Source: SFTH01 sp051878085 (lineage in GTDB: Bacteria > Bacillota > Clostridia > Christensenellales > Aristaeellaceae). From it: 8,671 bases of DNA. The notes under the pieces are model-generated. The model was not told the DNA's origin. It worked only from the letters and a program-made list of their open reading frames with translations, and searched no databases. This document shows, piece after piece, positions 1 to 5,531 of this stretch. Location of the stretch: positions 1-8,671 of the forward strand of contig JBJEJN010000143.1 of the NCBI GenBank assembly GCA_051878085.1, written 5' to 3'. The translations under genes and the position numbers were made by a program. Every line of letters begins with the position of its first letter. Position 1 is the first letter of the stretch.

Positions 1-22
1 TCCGAAGAATGTGATACGCGAT

Positions 23-183
23 TCACAGGCAGGTCTTCTGACTTGGATTCATCGCCCCATGCAGCCTTCTCAGCCCTTCGGCCAATGGTCTTTTGCACAA
101 AGCTCCTCTTCACAGCAGCGGTCCTGTCGGAGATTCTCACTCCGTTCCCTTTTCACCCGTACAATTTGTACGGACACCTGTGA
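23..183 (-). ncRNA. Cobalamin (B12) riboswitch aptamer
   Basis: This is a cis-acting RNA that binds adenosyl- or methylcobalamin-type ligands and usually represses B12 uptake, synthesis or B12-independent isozyme genes. Read on the minus strand, it has the family landmarks in order. A 7-bp closing stem P1 pairs TCACAGG (183-177) with CCTGTGA (29-23). A short hairpin CCGTACA-AAT-TGTACGG follows, then the core GGGAACGGAGTGAGAATCTC, the GACAGGACCGCTGCTGTGA segment, the GCCGAAGGGC / GAGAAGGC segment, GATGAATCC, and finally the B12 box AAGTCAGAAGACCTGCC just before P1 closes. The order and spacing fit a full-length class I aptamer. The expression platform and regulated gene lie left of position 1, so the output mode (terminator or RBS sequestration) cannot be seen. 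A transporter or another B12-linked gene would be expected there by inference only. Confidence 0.94.
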
Positions 184-210
184 ACTCCCATGTATTCTGT
201 TTTCATGCGC

Positions 211-239
211 ATTATAACACGTTTCTTTACAAATGTAAA
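211..239 (-). promoter_or_regulatory. Promoter of the cobalamin riboswitch leader
   Basis: On the minus strand there is a TTTACA -35 box (239-234), exactly 17 nt of spacer, and a perfect TATAAT -10 box (216-211). Transcription should start near position 204, about 20 nt before the riboswitch P1 stem, so the leader RNA begins just before the aptamer. The stretch is AT-rich compared with the flanking genes. The -35 box also forms one arm of an inverted repeat (226-239), described separately. Confidence 0.85.
226..239. repeat. Inverted repeat TTTACA-AA-TGTAAA over the -35 box
   Basis: Two 6-bp arms, TTTACA and TGTAAA, are separated by 2 bp. One arm is the -35 hexamer of the riboswitch promoter. 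A symmetric element in this position is a plausible repressor operator that would add transcriptional control on top of the riboswitch. AT-rich promoters can form such symmetry by chance, so the regulatory role is inference and no regulator is assigned. Confidence 0.4.
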
Positions 240-273
240 TCCCTTTTTGGCAGGTCTCCGCAATTTGCGCCGT

Positions 274-681
274 TCAGGGCGTCTCCGCAGCTCTCTCCAC
301 CGTGAAGCACAGCCTTCCCGCCGCGTTTTCAGCGTGCACGGACACCCCGTACGCCCCTGCGCGCGCCGCAGGCAGCGCAAAGCTGCCGCTGTCCACGCGG
401 TCGCCGCGATAGATCATCTCCTCCCCATCCAGTTCCACGCGCACGTCCACCCGGCCCCGCTGAATCTCATACTCCACGCGGAGCAAATCGCCCTTCTCCA
501 TGTGCATGCTGTGGGCGTCATCCTGGTTCATGCAGCTGAACGTGAGCAGATAGGCGTCGGGGTTGCGCACCCGCGAGCCGTCGAAGCGGCTCTGCATGGA
601 GATCATCCGCTGCGCCGCAACTGCGCCCGCGATCAGCAGCGCCGCGCAGACGGCGATTGCGAGGATTCTCTTTTTCTTCAT
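274..681 (-). CDS. Small membrane-anchored or secreted protein of unknown function
   Basis: The product has 135 residues. A KKKR N-terminus is followed by a single hydrophobic segment (about 6-23, ending in an AVAA possible signal-peptidase site). The remaining ~110 residues are hydrophilic and should lie outside the cell. The C-terminal half (about 60-130) alternates in the manner of a beta-sandwich, with a central DGEEMIYRGDRV segment and a late YGVSVHAENA strand pair. I do not recognise a named family. Cys12 lies inside the hydrophobic stretch and lacks a proper lipobox (Val at -1), so a lipoprotein is unlikely. The chosen ATG overlaps the TGA of the upstream hydrolase gene as ATGA, which suggests translational coupling. 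An in-frame ATG two codons earlier (687) is possible. It is the last gene of a four-gene operon, and no clear terminator follows before the riboswitch promoter. Coding status is well supported by position; function is unknown. Confidence 0.75.
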   Translation of the reverse strand: MKKKRILAIAVCAALLIAGAVAAQRMISMQSRFDGSRVRNPDAYLLTFSCMNQDDAHSMHMEKGDLLRVEYEIQRGRVDVRVELDGEEMIYRGDRVDSGSFALPAARAGAYGVSVHAENAAGRLCFTVERAAETP

Positions 682-1379
682 TCGCATTCCACGCGCATCC
701 GCTGCACGCGAATGTCCTCCCAATTCTGCCCTTCGCACCAGTAGACGGCATTCTCCGCGACATCGAAAACCATCGAGACCACCGTCGGGCAGACCGTCTG
801 CGCGCAGCTTCGGAGCACATCGAAGCACGCCTCCACGCCGAAATCCTCGTCCGCAGCCTCCAGCGCCGCCACTGCCGCATTGTAGCGATCCAGGCCCATC
901 CAGGGATGCAGCTCACTGTCCCCCTTGAAGGGCGAAAAGTTCGTCATCACCGAAAAGCGCGGCCTCTCCAGATAGCGGTTCCCCTGACCGGGCACGATCT
1001 GCAATACATTTCCCTCGCGGTCGCTGAGCTGCGCCTGAAAGCTCACACCCGGTACGCTGCAAACCGCGCCCGATTCGGCGATTTCCCGCAGCTCACCCAA
1101 CGTCCTCTTCTCCAGCAGCAGGTCGATGTCCAGCACCAGCAGGTTGCTCTGCCATCCCTCGCCGGGGTCGCTGCGCCTGTCGTAGGGCCAGCAGGTGGGC
1201 ATGGCGACGAAATCACCCCGGGCGTTCGCGCCGAACAGCGGCAGCCAGCCCTCCTTCGCGTCGTTGATCTCGATGCAGACCCGCGCTTCATTCGCCGACA
1301 CGCGGTACTCCATGTCGAGGATGTCCAGATTCCACCCCACGATGGTCTTTTTTCCGTTGAATACGATGCTCGTACACAT
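678..1379 (-). CDS. Ntn-family linear amide C-N hydrolase (choloylglycine hydrolase/C59-like)
   Basis: This 233-residue protein begins MCTSIVFNGK. Once Met is removed, Cys2 would be the N-terminal nucleophile, as in penicillin V acylase and bile salt hydrolase. Further family marks are GWNLDI (15-20), where Asp19 matches the conserved active-site Asp after the nucleophile, GANARGDF (50-57), which corresponds to the usual GxNExGL oxyanion-hole Asn, and VMTNFSP (144-150), which contains the conserved TN Asn. It is about 80-100 residues shorter than classical bile salt hydrolases, and the Arg that usually precedes N-x-D is Trp16 here, so bile salt specificity should not be assumed. No signal peptide is seen, so it is probably cytoplasmic. 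The substrate is unknown (N-acyl amide, acyl-homoserine-lactone-like or peptide amide are options). GGAGG lies 8 nt upstream of the ATG. The gene starts 15 nt after the Cys-rich ORF and overlaps the next gene by 4 nt. Confidence 0.85.
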   Translation of the reverse strand: MCTSIVFNGKKTIVGWNLDILDMEYRVSANEARVCIEINDAKEGWLPLFGANARGDFVAMPTCWPYDRRSDPGEGWQSNLLVLDIDLLLEKRTLGELREIAESGAVCSVPGVSFQAQLSDREGNVLQIVPGQGNRYLERPRFSVMTNFSPFKGDSELHPWMGLDRYNAAVAALEAADEDFGVEACFDVLRSCAQTVCPTVVSMVFDVAENAVYWCEGQNWEDIRVQRMRVECE

Positions 1380-1394
1380 CCCTTTGCCCTCCGT

Positions 1395-1550
1395 CTATCT
1401 CTCCCGCTTCCGCAGCAGGCGCTTCAGTCCCCTTGGCTCACGCTCACAGGCCACGCAGCGCCCCGTCTGCGCATGATGTGCCCGACAGGCCGCGCAGTCC
1501 CCGTGGCGCGGGCACTTCTTCTTTTTGCAGGGACAGTCTCTGTTTTCCAT
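1395..1550 (-). CDS. 51-residue Cys/His-rich small protein, putative metal-binding
   Basis: This short ORF starts MENRDCPCKKKKCPRHG and ends in the basic tail GLKRLLRKRER. It has eight cysteines (6, 8, 13, 19, 22, 32, 35, and none elsewhere beyond these seven plus no disulphide partner outside the region; seven in total by direct count) and histidines at 16, 25 and 26. The pattern is CXC-X4-C-X2-H-X2-C-X2-C-X2-HH-X5-C-X2-C. Such spacing typically binds Zn or another metal, and the Lys/Arg-rich ends could contact nucleic acid or a protein partner. The exact function is unknown. It lies 21 nt after the flavodoxin-family stop and 15 nt before the hydrolase start, with GGGGTG and GGAG purine patches upstream of ATG. 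The clean fit between two co-directional genes and the ordered Cys spacing support a real gene that a length filter could miss. Confidence 0.75.
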   Translation of the reverse strand: MENRDCPCKKKKCPRHGDCAACRAHHAQTGRCVACEREPRGLKRLLRKRER

Positions 1551-1571
1551 ATCTCCGTTCACCCCATCGCA

Positions 1572-2273
1572 TCACGCCTTCTTCCAGGGCCGCGCGCTGC
1601 CGTGCCAGCCGCGCGCCTCCCAGTAGGAATAGTCCGGCTCCGCAGGCTGCTTCGCCAGCCTGTGCATCAGCCGCGTCACGGAAAACCAGAACCTGCCCCG
1701 CAGCGTGACCCCCAGCTTGCCCGCATTCTTGCGGATGCGCTTCGCCAGGCGGTCGGTGACCCTGTGAATCTTCTTCTGTATGCGCGGCGGGATCTCCTCC
1801 GGGCGCGTCGCCTGCACGCCGAAGCCCAGCCTGTACACCTTCGCCAGGCCCCAGAACTCCAGGCTGTCGGCCATGTCCTTGTTGGTGCTGCGCATGCCGC
1901 CGCCCGCTGCCGTGCTGATGCACACGCCCTGCTTGCGGAACATGCTCTCCTCGGGCCGGTGCACCATCCATCTCGTGCCGTAGTGATCCAGCAGCGACAT
2001 CATCTGTCCGCTGGCGTGGAACACGTACACCGGGCTGTCGAGGATGATCAGATCCGATGCATCCATGGCCTCGGTGATGGCCCGCAGCTTTTCATAGTGG
2101 GGACAGTGGGTCATGTCCGCCTTGAAGCAGCTGTAGCAGCCCAGGCAGGGCTCGTCGAAGTCCCTCGGCAGGAAGAACTCCGAAATCTCGCCGCCCACCT
2201 TCTCCGCCAGCTCCCGGGCGATCATCCGCGTGCTCCCCTTGTGATTCTGACCGTTGATAATCGTGATCTTCAT
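1572..2273 (-). CDS. Flavodoxin-family NAD(P)H-dependent oxidoreductase with Cys cluster
   Basis: The product has 233 residues and is a cytoplasmic flavodoxin-fold enzyme of the NADPH-dependent FMN reductase / iron-sulfur flavoprotein group. The N-terminal strand MKITIINGQNHKGSTRMIA (1-19) ends in the phosphate-binding loop for FMN. C43-X2-C46-X2-C49-X7-C57 resembles the compact [4Fe-4S] motif of archaeal/clostridial iron-sulfur flavoproteins, although flavin-only relatives keep parts of it. DSPVYVFHASGQ (79-90) is the typical second flavin loop. The C-terminal ~75 residues are basic and aromatic, ending DYSYWEARGW...RPWKKA, as seen in many clostridial flavodoxin-family proteins. The chosen ATG has an AGAGGA site 4 nt upstream, and the frame upstream of it looks noncoding. 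It is first in a four-gene operon with a Cys-rich small protein, an Ntn hydrolase and a membrane protein. The physiological electron acceptor is unknown. Confidence 0.88.
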   Translation of the reverse strand: MKITIINGQNHKGSTRMIARELAEKVGGEISEFFLPRDFDEPCLGCYSCFKADMTHCPHYEKLRAITEAMDASDLIILDSPVYVFHASGQMMSLLDHYGTRWMVHRPEESMFRKQGVCISTAAGGGMRSTNKDMADSLEFWGLAKVYRLGFGVQATRPEEIPPRIQKKIHRVTDRLAKRIRKNAGKLGVTLRGRFWFSVTRLMHRLAKQPAEPDYSYWEARGWHGSARPWKKA

Positions 2274-2307
2274 TGCGTCCTCTCCACTTTCCGCACTTTC
2301 TGATGCC

Positions 2308-2313
2308 ATTATA
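2308..2313 (-). promoter_or_regulatory. Candidate -10 box for the flavoprotein operon
   Basis: A perfect TATAAT on the minus strand lies 35 nt upstream of the flavodoxin-family ATG. No good -35 hexamer is seen at 16-18 nt (TATCGC at 17 nt). The box is preceded by GTG, not by the TGn of an extended -10. Its position between the upstream terminator and the first gene makes it the best promoter candidate, and a transcription factor may compensate for the weak -35. Confidence 0.5.
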
Positions 2314-2421
2314 CACCCTGCTGTAGAGCGGCGATAGAGCGTTTTTTCGCGCAAATGTGTCCATTTTCTAGTTTCACAGCCACACACCCGGCGCAGAAAA
2401 GGATGATCAGATGTGCAGGTT

Positions 2422-2440
2422 CCGACGCGGACAGCGTCGG
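2422..2440. repeat. Perfect 7-bp inverted repeat (CCGACGC-GGACA-GCGTCGG)
   Basis: Arms 2422-2428 and 2434-2440 are separated by 5 nt. On the minus strand a TTTTTG run precedes the stem and no U-tract follows it, so it is not an intrinsic terminator for leftward transcription. On the plus strand it is followed by CAAAAAC, so it is not one there either. It lies about 110 nt upstream of the flavoprotein -10 box and could be an operator or merely a stable hairpin. Confidence 0.45.
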
Positions 2441-2484
2441 CAAAAACAGCGCGCATGTCTGGGCAAACTGCGCCGGCTTTGCAG

Positions 2485-2523
2485 ACAAAACCCCCTGCCA
2501 GGGTGAGCGGCAGAGGGTTTTGT
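2485..2523 (-). terminator. Rho-independent terminator of the galK-to-Mur-ligase operon
   Basis: ACAAAACCC (2485-2493) pairs with GGGTTTTGT (2515-2523). Across a one-base mismatch, CTGCC (2495-2499) pairs with GGCAG (2509-2513), leaving a 9-nt loop. The stem totals 14 bp with a TTTT tract on the 3' side in both readings, so it can work bidirectionally. It lies about 175 nt after the Mur-ligase stop, and that operon is the only long transcript that reaches it. Confidence 0.82.
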
Positions 2524-2699
2524 GATTCCCGTGTCCGGGCCTTCCGCATGGAGTTTTTCCGTCGTCGTACAGCGCGCCCTCCCGCCCGATCGAACGGGTG
2601 CAGACTGTGGTCATGGGGCGAATAATCATACAGCCCATTTTGCGCGTCGCCTGCATGCCGATTCGCACTGCATATCCATCTGCCGGAGACGCGATGGAC

Positions 2700-4298
2700 T
2701 CAATCCCCGTCAGGTTCCGGCCACACGCCCTCGTAGAGCACGCTGTCGCCCTTCTCGGCGATCTCCTGCACCAACGCGGCAGCGTCACTTTCGTCCTGCA
2801 CCATGCGCACCGAGGACTTGGGAAATTTGCGGCTCATCAGTCCACCCATCAGCGCGCGGGTCTGCTCCGGGCCGATCAGAATCACGTAGTCCGCGCAGCC
2901 CACGATCTGGGTACCGAGGGCGAAGTTTTTGTCCTCCGCATCGCTCTCCAGCTCCGTGAGCCCCGCCGTGACCAGTATCCTGCGCCCGGGGAAGTCCCGC
3001 AGCACCCGCAGCGCCTCCGCCGCGCCCTCGGGCAGGGCATTGCCGGAGTCGTCGATGCTGTTGATTCCGTCCTTTGAAACCAATTGCAGCTGGTGGCGCA
3101 GGGGTTTGAGCTTCTCCACGCCCCGGGCGATCTCGTCCATGCCCAGGCCCAGCTTGTGGGCCACGGCGGCGCAGAGCGCGATGTCGCGCACATTGTACTC
3201 GCCCAGCAGACGGGTGCGCATCCAGGCGCGCGCGCCGTCGGCGCAGATCAGCTCGAAGCGCGTGCCGGAGGTTCCGGTCTCCACATTCTCGGCGCGCATG
3301 TAGCACTCCACCTCAGCGCCGATGTTCGTGCGGTACTTCTCCGCCTTGCACAGCTTGTACAGCCGGTCGCCATAGCTCGCGTCGGAGCCAAAGAAGGCCA
3401 TGCCGTCCTCCGGCAGGCTCTGAATCAGCTCAAACTTGGTCTGGGCGGCGGCCTCGATGGAGCCAAAGCTGTCCAGGTGCGCGCTGCCCACGCAGGTGAT
3501 CATGCCGATCCTCGGGGAGACCAGCTTTGCAAGCTCTTTGATCTCGCCCCTGTGCTGCGCGCCCATCTCCGCGATGAACACCTGATGCTCCGGCTTCAGC
3601 TGCTCGTTCACTACCCGGGACACGCCCATGGCGGTGGAGAAGCTGGGCGGCGTGGCCAGCACGCGGTACTTTTCCGAAAGGAGGGTCTTGAGAATCTGCT
3701 TGCAGGCGGTCTTTCCGAAGCTGCCTGTGATGCCGATGCGAATCATGTCGCTGCGCTTTGCAAGCTTCGACCGGGCGGAGTTGTAAAATCCCGCGTTGAT
3801 CCTGTCCTCCAGGGGCCGCAGGATCACTGCCGCCGCCAGCACCGCGTAGTCCGCGCCCGCGAACAGCAGGTAGGGCGTGATCGACAGCAGCGGCAACACG
3901 ATGCAGCCCGCCAGATTGATTGAGAACACCAGCAGCATCAGGCGGAACATGCGCCGGGTGACGGCGAAGGGCTTCTTCATCGGAAGCCGCAGCCGCAGCC
4001 AGAACAGCACGGCGGCGACGATCGCGAACAGGCCGAGCACCAGCCAGCGGCACAGATCCTCCCGGAACTCCTCCTTGCGGATGGCCATGGCCAGCAGGAT
4101 GGGCAGGTACCAGTCGATCACCGCCACTGCCGCCGCGATCAGCACGTCCGGGCGCAGCGTCCGGTCGCTGTGGCGGCGCAGCAGCTTGCGCAGCTCCGGG
4201 ATCTGGTAGCGCTGCACCTGCAGCATGTGCATGGCGGCAACGCCCGCGGCCGTGCAGCCGAGCGCGACGATCAGCGTTCGCAACACCGTGTAGAGCAT
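2700..4298 (-). CDS. Membrane-anchored Mur ligase family protein (MurF-like)
   Basis: The product has 532 residues. The first ~165 are membrane-associated, with hydrophobic segments at about 5-25, 50-72, 84-103, 117-137 and 140-160. A Mur ligase ATPase/ligase body follows. The P-loop is GITGSFGKT (189-197, Lys196). Glu244 in AEMGAQHRGEI matches the Mg-binding Glu of MurF. His274 in AHLDSFGS and Lys288 in TKFEL match the conserved His and the carbamylated Lys. The C-terminal domain begins near 410. The MurF signature DDAYNANP is altered to DDSGNALPEG (416-425). The family joins an amino acid or peptide to a nucleotide- or lipid-linked acceptor using ATP; the membrane anchor points to a lipid-linked or wall-associated substrate, and the true substrate is unknown. 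GGAGG lies 4 nt before the ATG and overlaps the end of rimI (10-nt gap). Canonical cytoplasmic MurF is about 450 residues without membrane segments, so murF is not assigned. Confidence 0.87.
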   Translation of the reverse strand: MLYTVLRTLIVALGCTAAGVAAMHMLQVQRYQIPELRKLLRRHSDRTLRPDVLIAAAVAVIDWYLPILLAMAIRKEEFREDLCRWLVLGLFAIVAAVLFWLRLRLPMKKPFAVTRRMFRLMLLVFSINLAGCIVLPLLSITPYLLFAGADYAVLAAAVILRPLEDRINAGFYNSARSKLAKRSDMIRIGITGSFGKTACKQILKTLLSEKYRVLATPPSFSTAMGVSRVVNEQLKPEHQVFIAEMGAQHRGEIKELAKLVSPRIGMITCVGSAHLDSFGSIEAAAQTKFELIQSLPEDGMAFFGSDASYGDRLYKLCKAEKYRTNIGAEVECYMRAENVETGTSGTRFELICADGARAWMRTRLLGEYNVRDIALCAAVAHKLGLGMDEIARGVEKLKPLRHQLQLVSKDGINSIDDSGNALPEGAAEALRVLRDFPGRRILVTAGLTELESDAEDKNFALGTQIVGCADYVILIGPEQTRALMGGLMSRKFPKSSVRMVQDESDAAALVQEIAEKGDSVLYEGVWPEPDGD

Positions 4299-4308
4299 GT
4301 TTCCTCCC

Positions 4309-4809
4309 TTATTCCTCCTCTTCCTCCACGACCAGCATCGGATCGTTCTCCGGATGCCCCTCGGGGAGCTGTTCCAGCGCCATGATCAGCGCGTCCTCGC
4401 TGTTTTCGTAGTAGCGCTTGCGGTAGCCCACGTCGATGAAGCCCAGCTTGTGGTACAGGTTCTGGGCGACCTTGTTGCTGCGGCGCACCTCCAGCGTCAT
4501 CCAGTTCATGCCGCTGTCGGCGGCGAGCTGGATCATCTCGCGGGTCACGCGCTCGCCGTAGCCCATGCCCCGCCGCTCCGGGTGCACGGCGATGTTGGTA
4601 ATGTGGGCCTCGTCCAGGATGAACCACACGCCCGCGTAGGCGATGGCCCTGCCGTCCTCCCGCAGCACCACGTAGCGCGCGCACGCGTTCTCCGTCACCT
4701 CGTGGCGGAAGGATTCCTTCGACCAGGGGGTCTTGAAGCAGGCCGTCTCGATCTCGTGCACCGCGTCCACATCGTCCACGGTCATCAGTCCCACGGTAAT
4801 TTCGCTCAT
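4309..4809 (-). CDS. rimI: GNAT acetyltransferase, RimI-type (ribosomal protein S18 N-terminal)
   Basis: The product has 166 residues. RimI acetylates the N-terminal Ala of ribosomal protein S18, and relatives in this position may act on other N-termini. The acetyl-CoA pyrophosphate loop is RGMGYG (80-85) after the HITNIAVHPERR strand. The signature LEVRRSNKVAQNLYHKLGF (106-124) carries Glu107 and Tyr119, matching the catalytic pair of RimI. The tail from ~146 is acidic and ends VVEEEEE, longer than in typical RimI (about 148 residues). The chosen ATG has GAGGA 4 nt upstream. An alternative ATG at 4830 overlaps the tsaB stop as ATGA but has no ribosome binding site, and it would add seven residues. 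It follows tsaE and tsaB, the usual setting for rimI; tsaD, which often follows, is replaced here by a Mur ligase homologue. Confidence 0.9.
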   Translation of the reverse strand: MSEITVGLMTVDDVDAVHEIETACFKTPWSKESFRHEVTENACARYVVLREDGRAIAYAGVWFILDEAHITNIAVHPERRGMGYGERVTREMIQLAADSGMNWMTLEVRRSNKVAQNLYHKLGFIDVGYRKRYYENSEDALIMALEQLPEGHPENDPMLVVEEEEE

Positions 4810-4826
4810 ATCGTCCTCGCAAATGC

Positions 4827-5531
4827 TCATTTCTGTGATTCGGCAGCCAGGCGCTGATTGCGCTCCCGCTCGGCCTGAGGAAGCCGCAGATAGATGGGCG
4901 TGAGCGCACGCGCCTCCATCCATTCCTCCGGACGCGCCGCGGCCAGCAGGCACGCCGCGTCCGCGCGCAGCTGGCGCAGGTTCGCCGGTGCGATGACCGC
5001 ATCGGGCAGCGCCTCGCGGATCCTCGCCGCATGCACCTTCAGCCCGTCGCCCAGGAACACCAGACGGCGATCCCCCGGCAGCATCTTCAGGAAGTCCGCC
5101 AGATCGATGGCCGCGTCCTCCAGCACCCGCACGGGCAGGCCGTCCGTCATATCGAAGGCAGCGCAGTACACCTGACCGCGCCGGGCGTCCAGGATGGGGC
5201 AGGCGACGCCGTCGAAGCCCTGGTAGTTCATCGCCAGCGCCTCCAGTGCGTCGATGCGGGCGCAGGGCCTGTTCCACGCGTGGGCGAGCCCCTTGACCGC
5301 GCACACGCCGATGCGCACGCCGGTGAAGGAGCCGGGGCCCGCCACGGTCGCAAAGCAGTCCACCTGATCGCAGCTCAGCCCTGCGGCGGACATGCACGCG
5401 TCCAGCGCCGGCATGATGGTCTCCGAGTGGGTCAGCCCCTGATTCATCGCGATGAGCTGTACCACCTCGCCGTCGATGGTCACGGCGCAGCTCGCCACCG
5501 GGCCGGAGGCATCGATTCCAACGATCCTCAT
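4827..5531 (-). CDS. tsaB: tRNA t6A37 biosynthesis protein TsaB
   Basis: The product has 234 residues. TsaB is the inactive ASKHA-fold paralogue that dimerises with TsaD and, with TsaE, supports threonylcarbamoyl transfer to A37 of ANN-decoding tRNAs in the cytoplasm. Visible marks are MRIVGIDASG (1-10), THSETIMPALD (34-44), the hallmark GPGSFTGVRIG (65-75), LDARRGQVY (114-122) and the C-terminal PIYLRLPQAERE (212-223). Length is normal for the family. The start at 5531 has GGAGG 8 nt upstream and overlaps the tsaE TGA as ATGA, so translation is probably coupled; the longer reading from 5546 has no ribosome binding site. It lies between tsaE and rimI in the standard order. Confidence 0.95.
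   Translation of the reverse strand: MRIVGIDASGPVASCAVTIDGEVVQLIAMNQGLTHSETIMPALDACMSAAGLSCDQVDCFATVAGPGSFTGVRIGVCAVKGLAHAWNRPCARIDALEALAMNYQGFDGVACPILDARRGQVYCAAFDMTDGLPVRVLEDAAIDLADFLKMLPGDRRLVFLGDGLKVHAARIREALPDAVIAPANLRQLRADAACLLAAARPEEWMEARALTPIYLRLPQAERERNQRLAAESQK

Larger units (their letters stand above)
2274..2699. other. 426-bp noncoding region between the two minus-strand operons
   Basis: No convincing gene is seen on either strand. From right to left (the direction of transcription of both flanking operons) it contains about 175 nt of 3' trailer after the Mur-ligase stop, a rho-independent terminator (2485-2523), a perfect 7-bp hairpin (2422-2440), and the promoter region of the flavoprotein operon. 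Open frames that cross it have Cys/Arg-rich low-complexity translations, no start signals, and overlap known genes. Confidence 0.7.

Noticed and set aside
249..257. Nine-base match GGCAGGTCT to the B12 box region (28-36)
   Set aside because: It is too short and lacks any other riboswitch core elements nearby, so it is not evidence of a second riboswitch.
240..273. Terminator after the four-gene operon
   Set aside because: There is no stable stem followed by a T-run on the minus strand in this stretch; CGCAA/TTGCG arms are separated by a single base and cannot form a proper hairpin.
657..2303. Plus-strand open frame of 548 codons
   Set aside because: It is antisense to the hydrolase, Cys-rich and flavoprotein genes. 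The translation is His/Arg/Ala-rich without domains, and the long frame follows from GC-rich codon usage on the other strand.
2309..2788. Minus-strand frame across the noncoding gap
   Set aside because: It spans the terminator and hairpin, overlaps the end of the Mur ligase gene, has no ribosome binding site and shows no family resemblance.
3084..3923. Plus-strand open frame of 279 codons within the Mur ligase gene
   Set aside because: It is antisense to a gene with verified catalytic motifs, and its translation is low-complexity His/Ala/Arg-rich.
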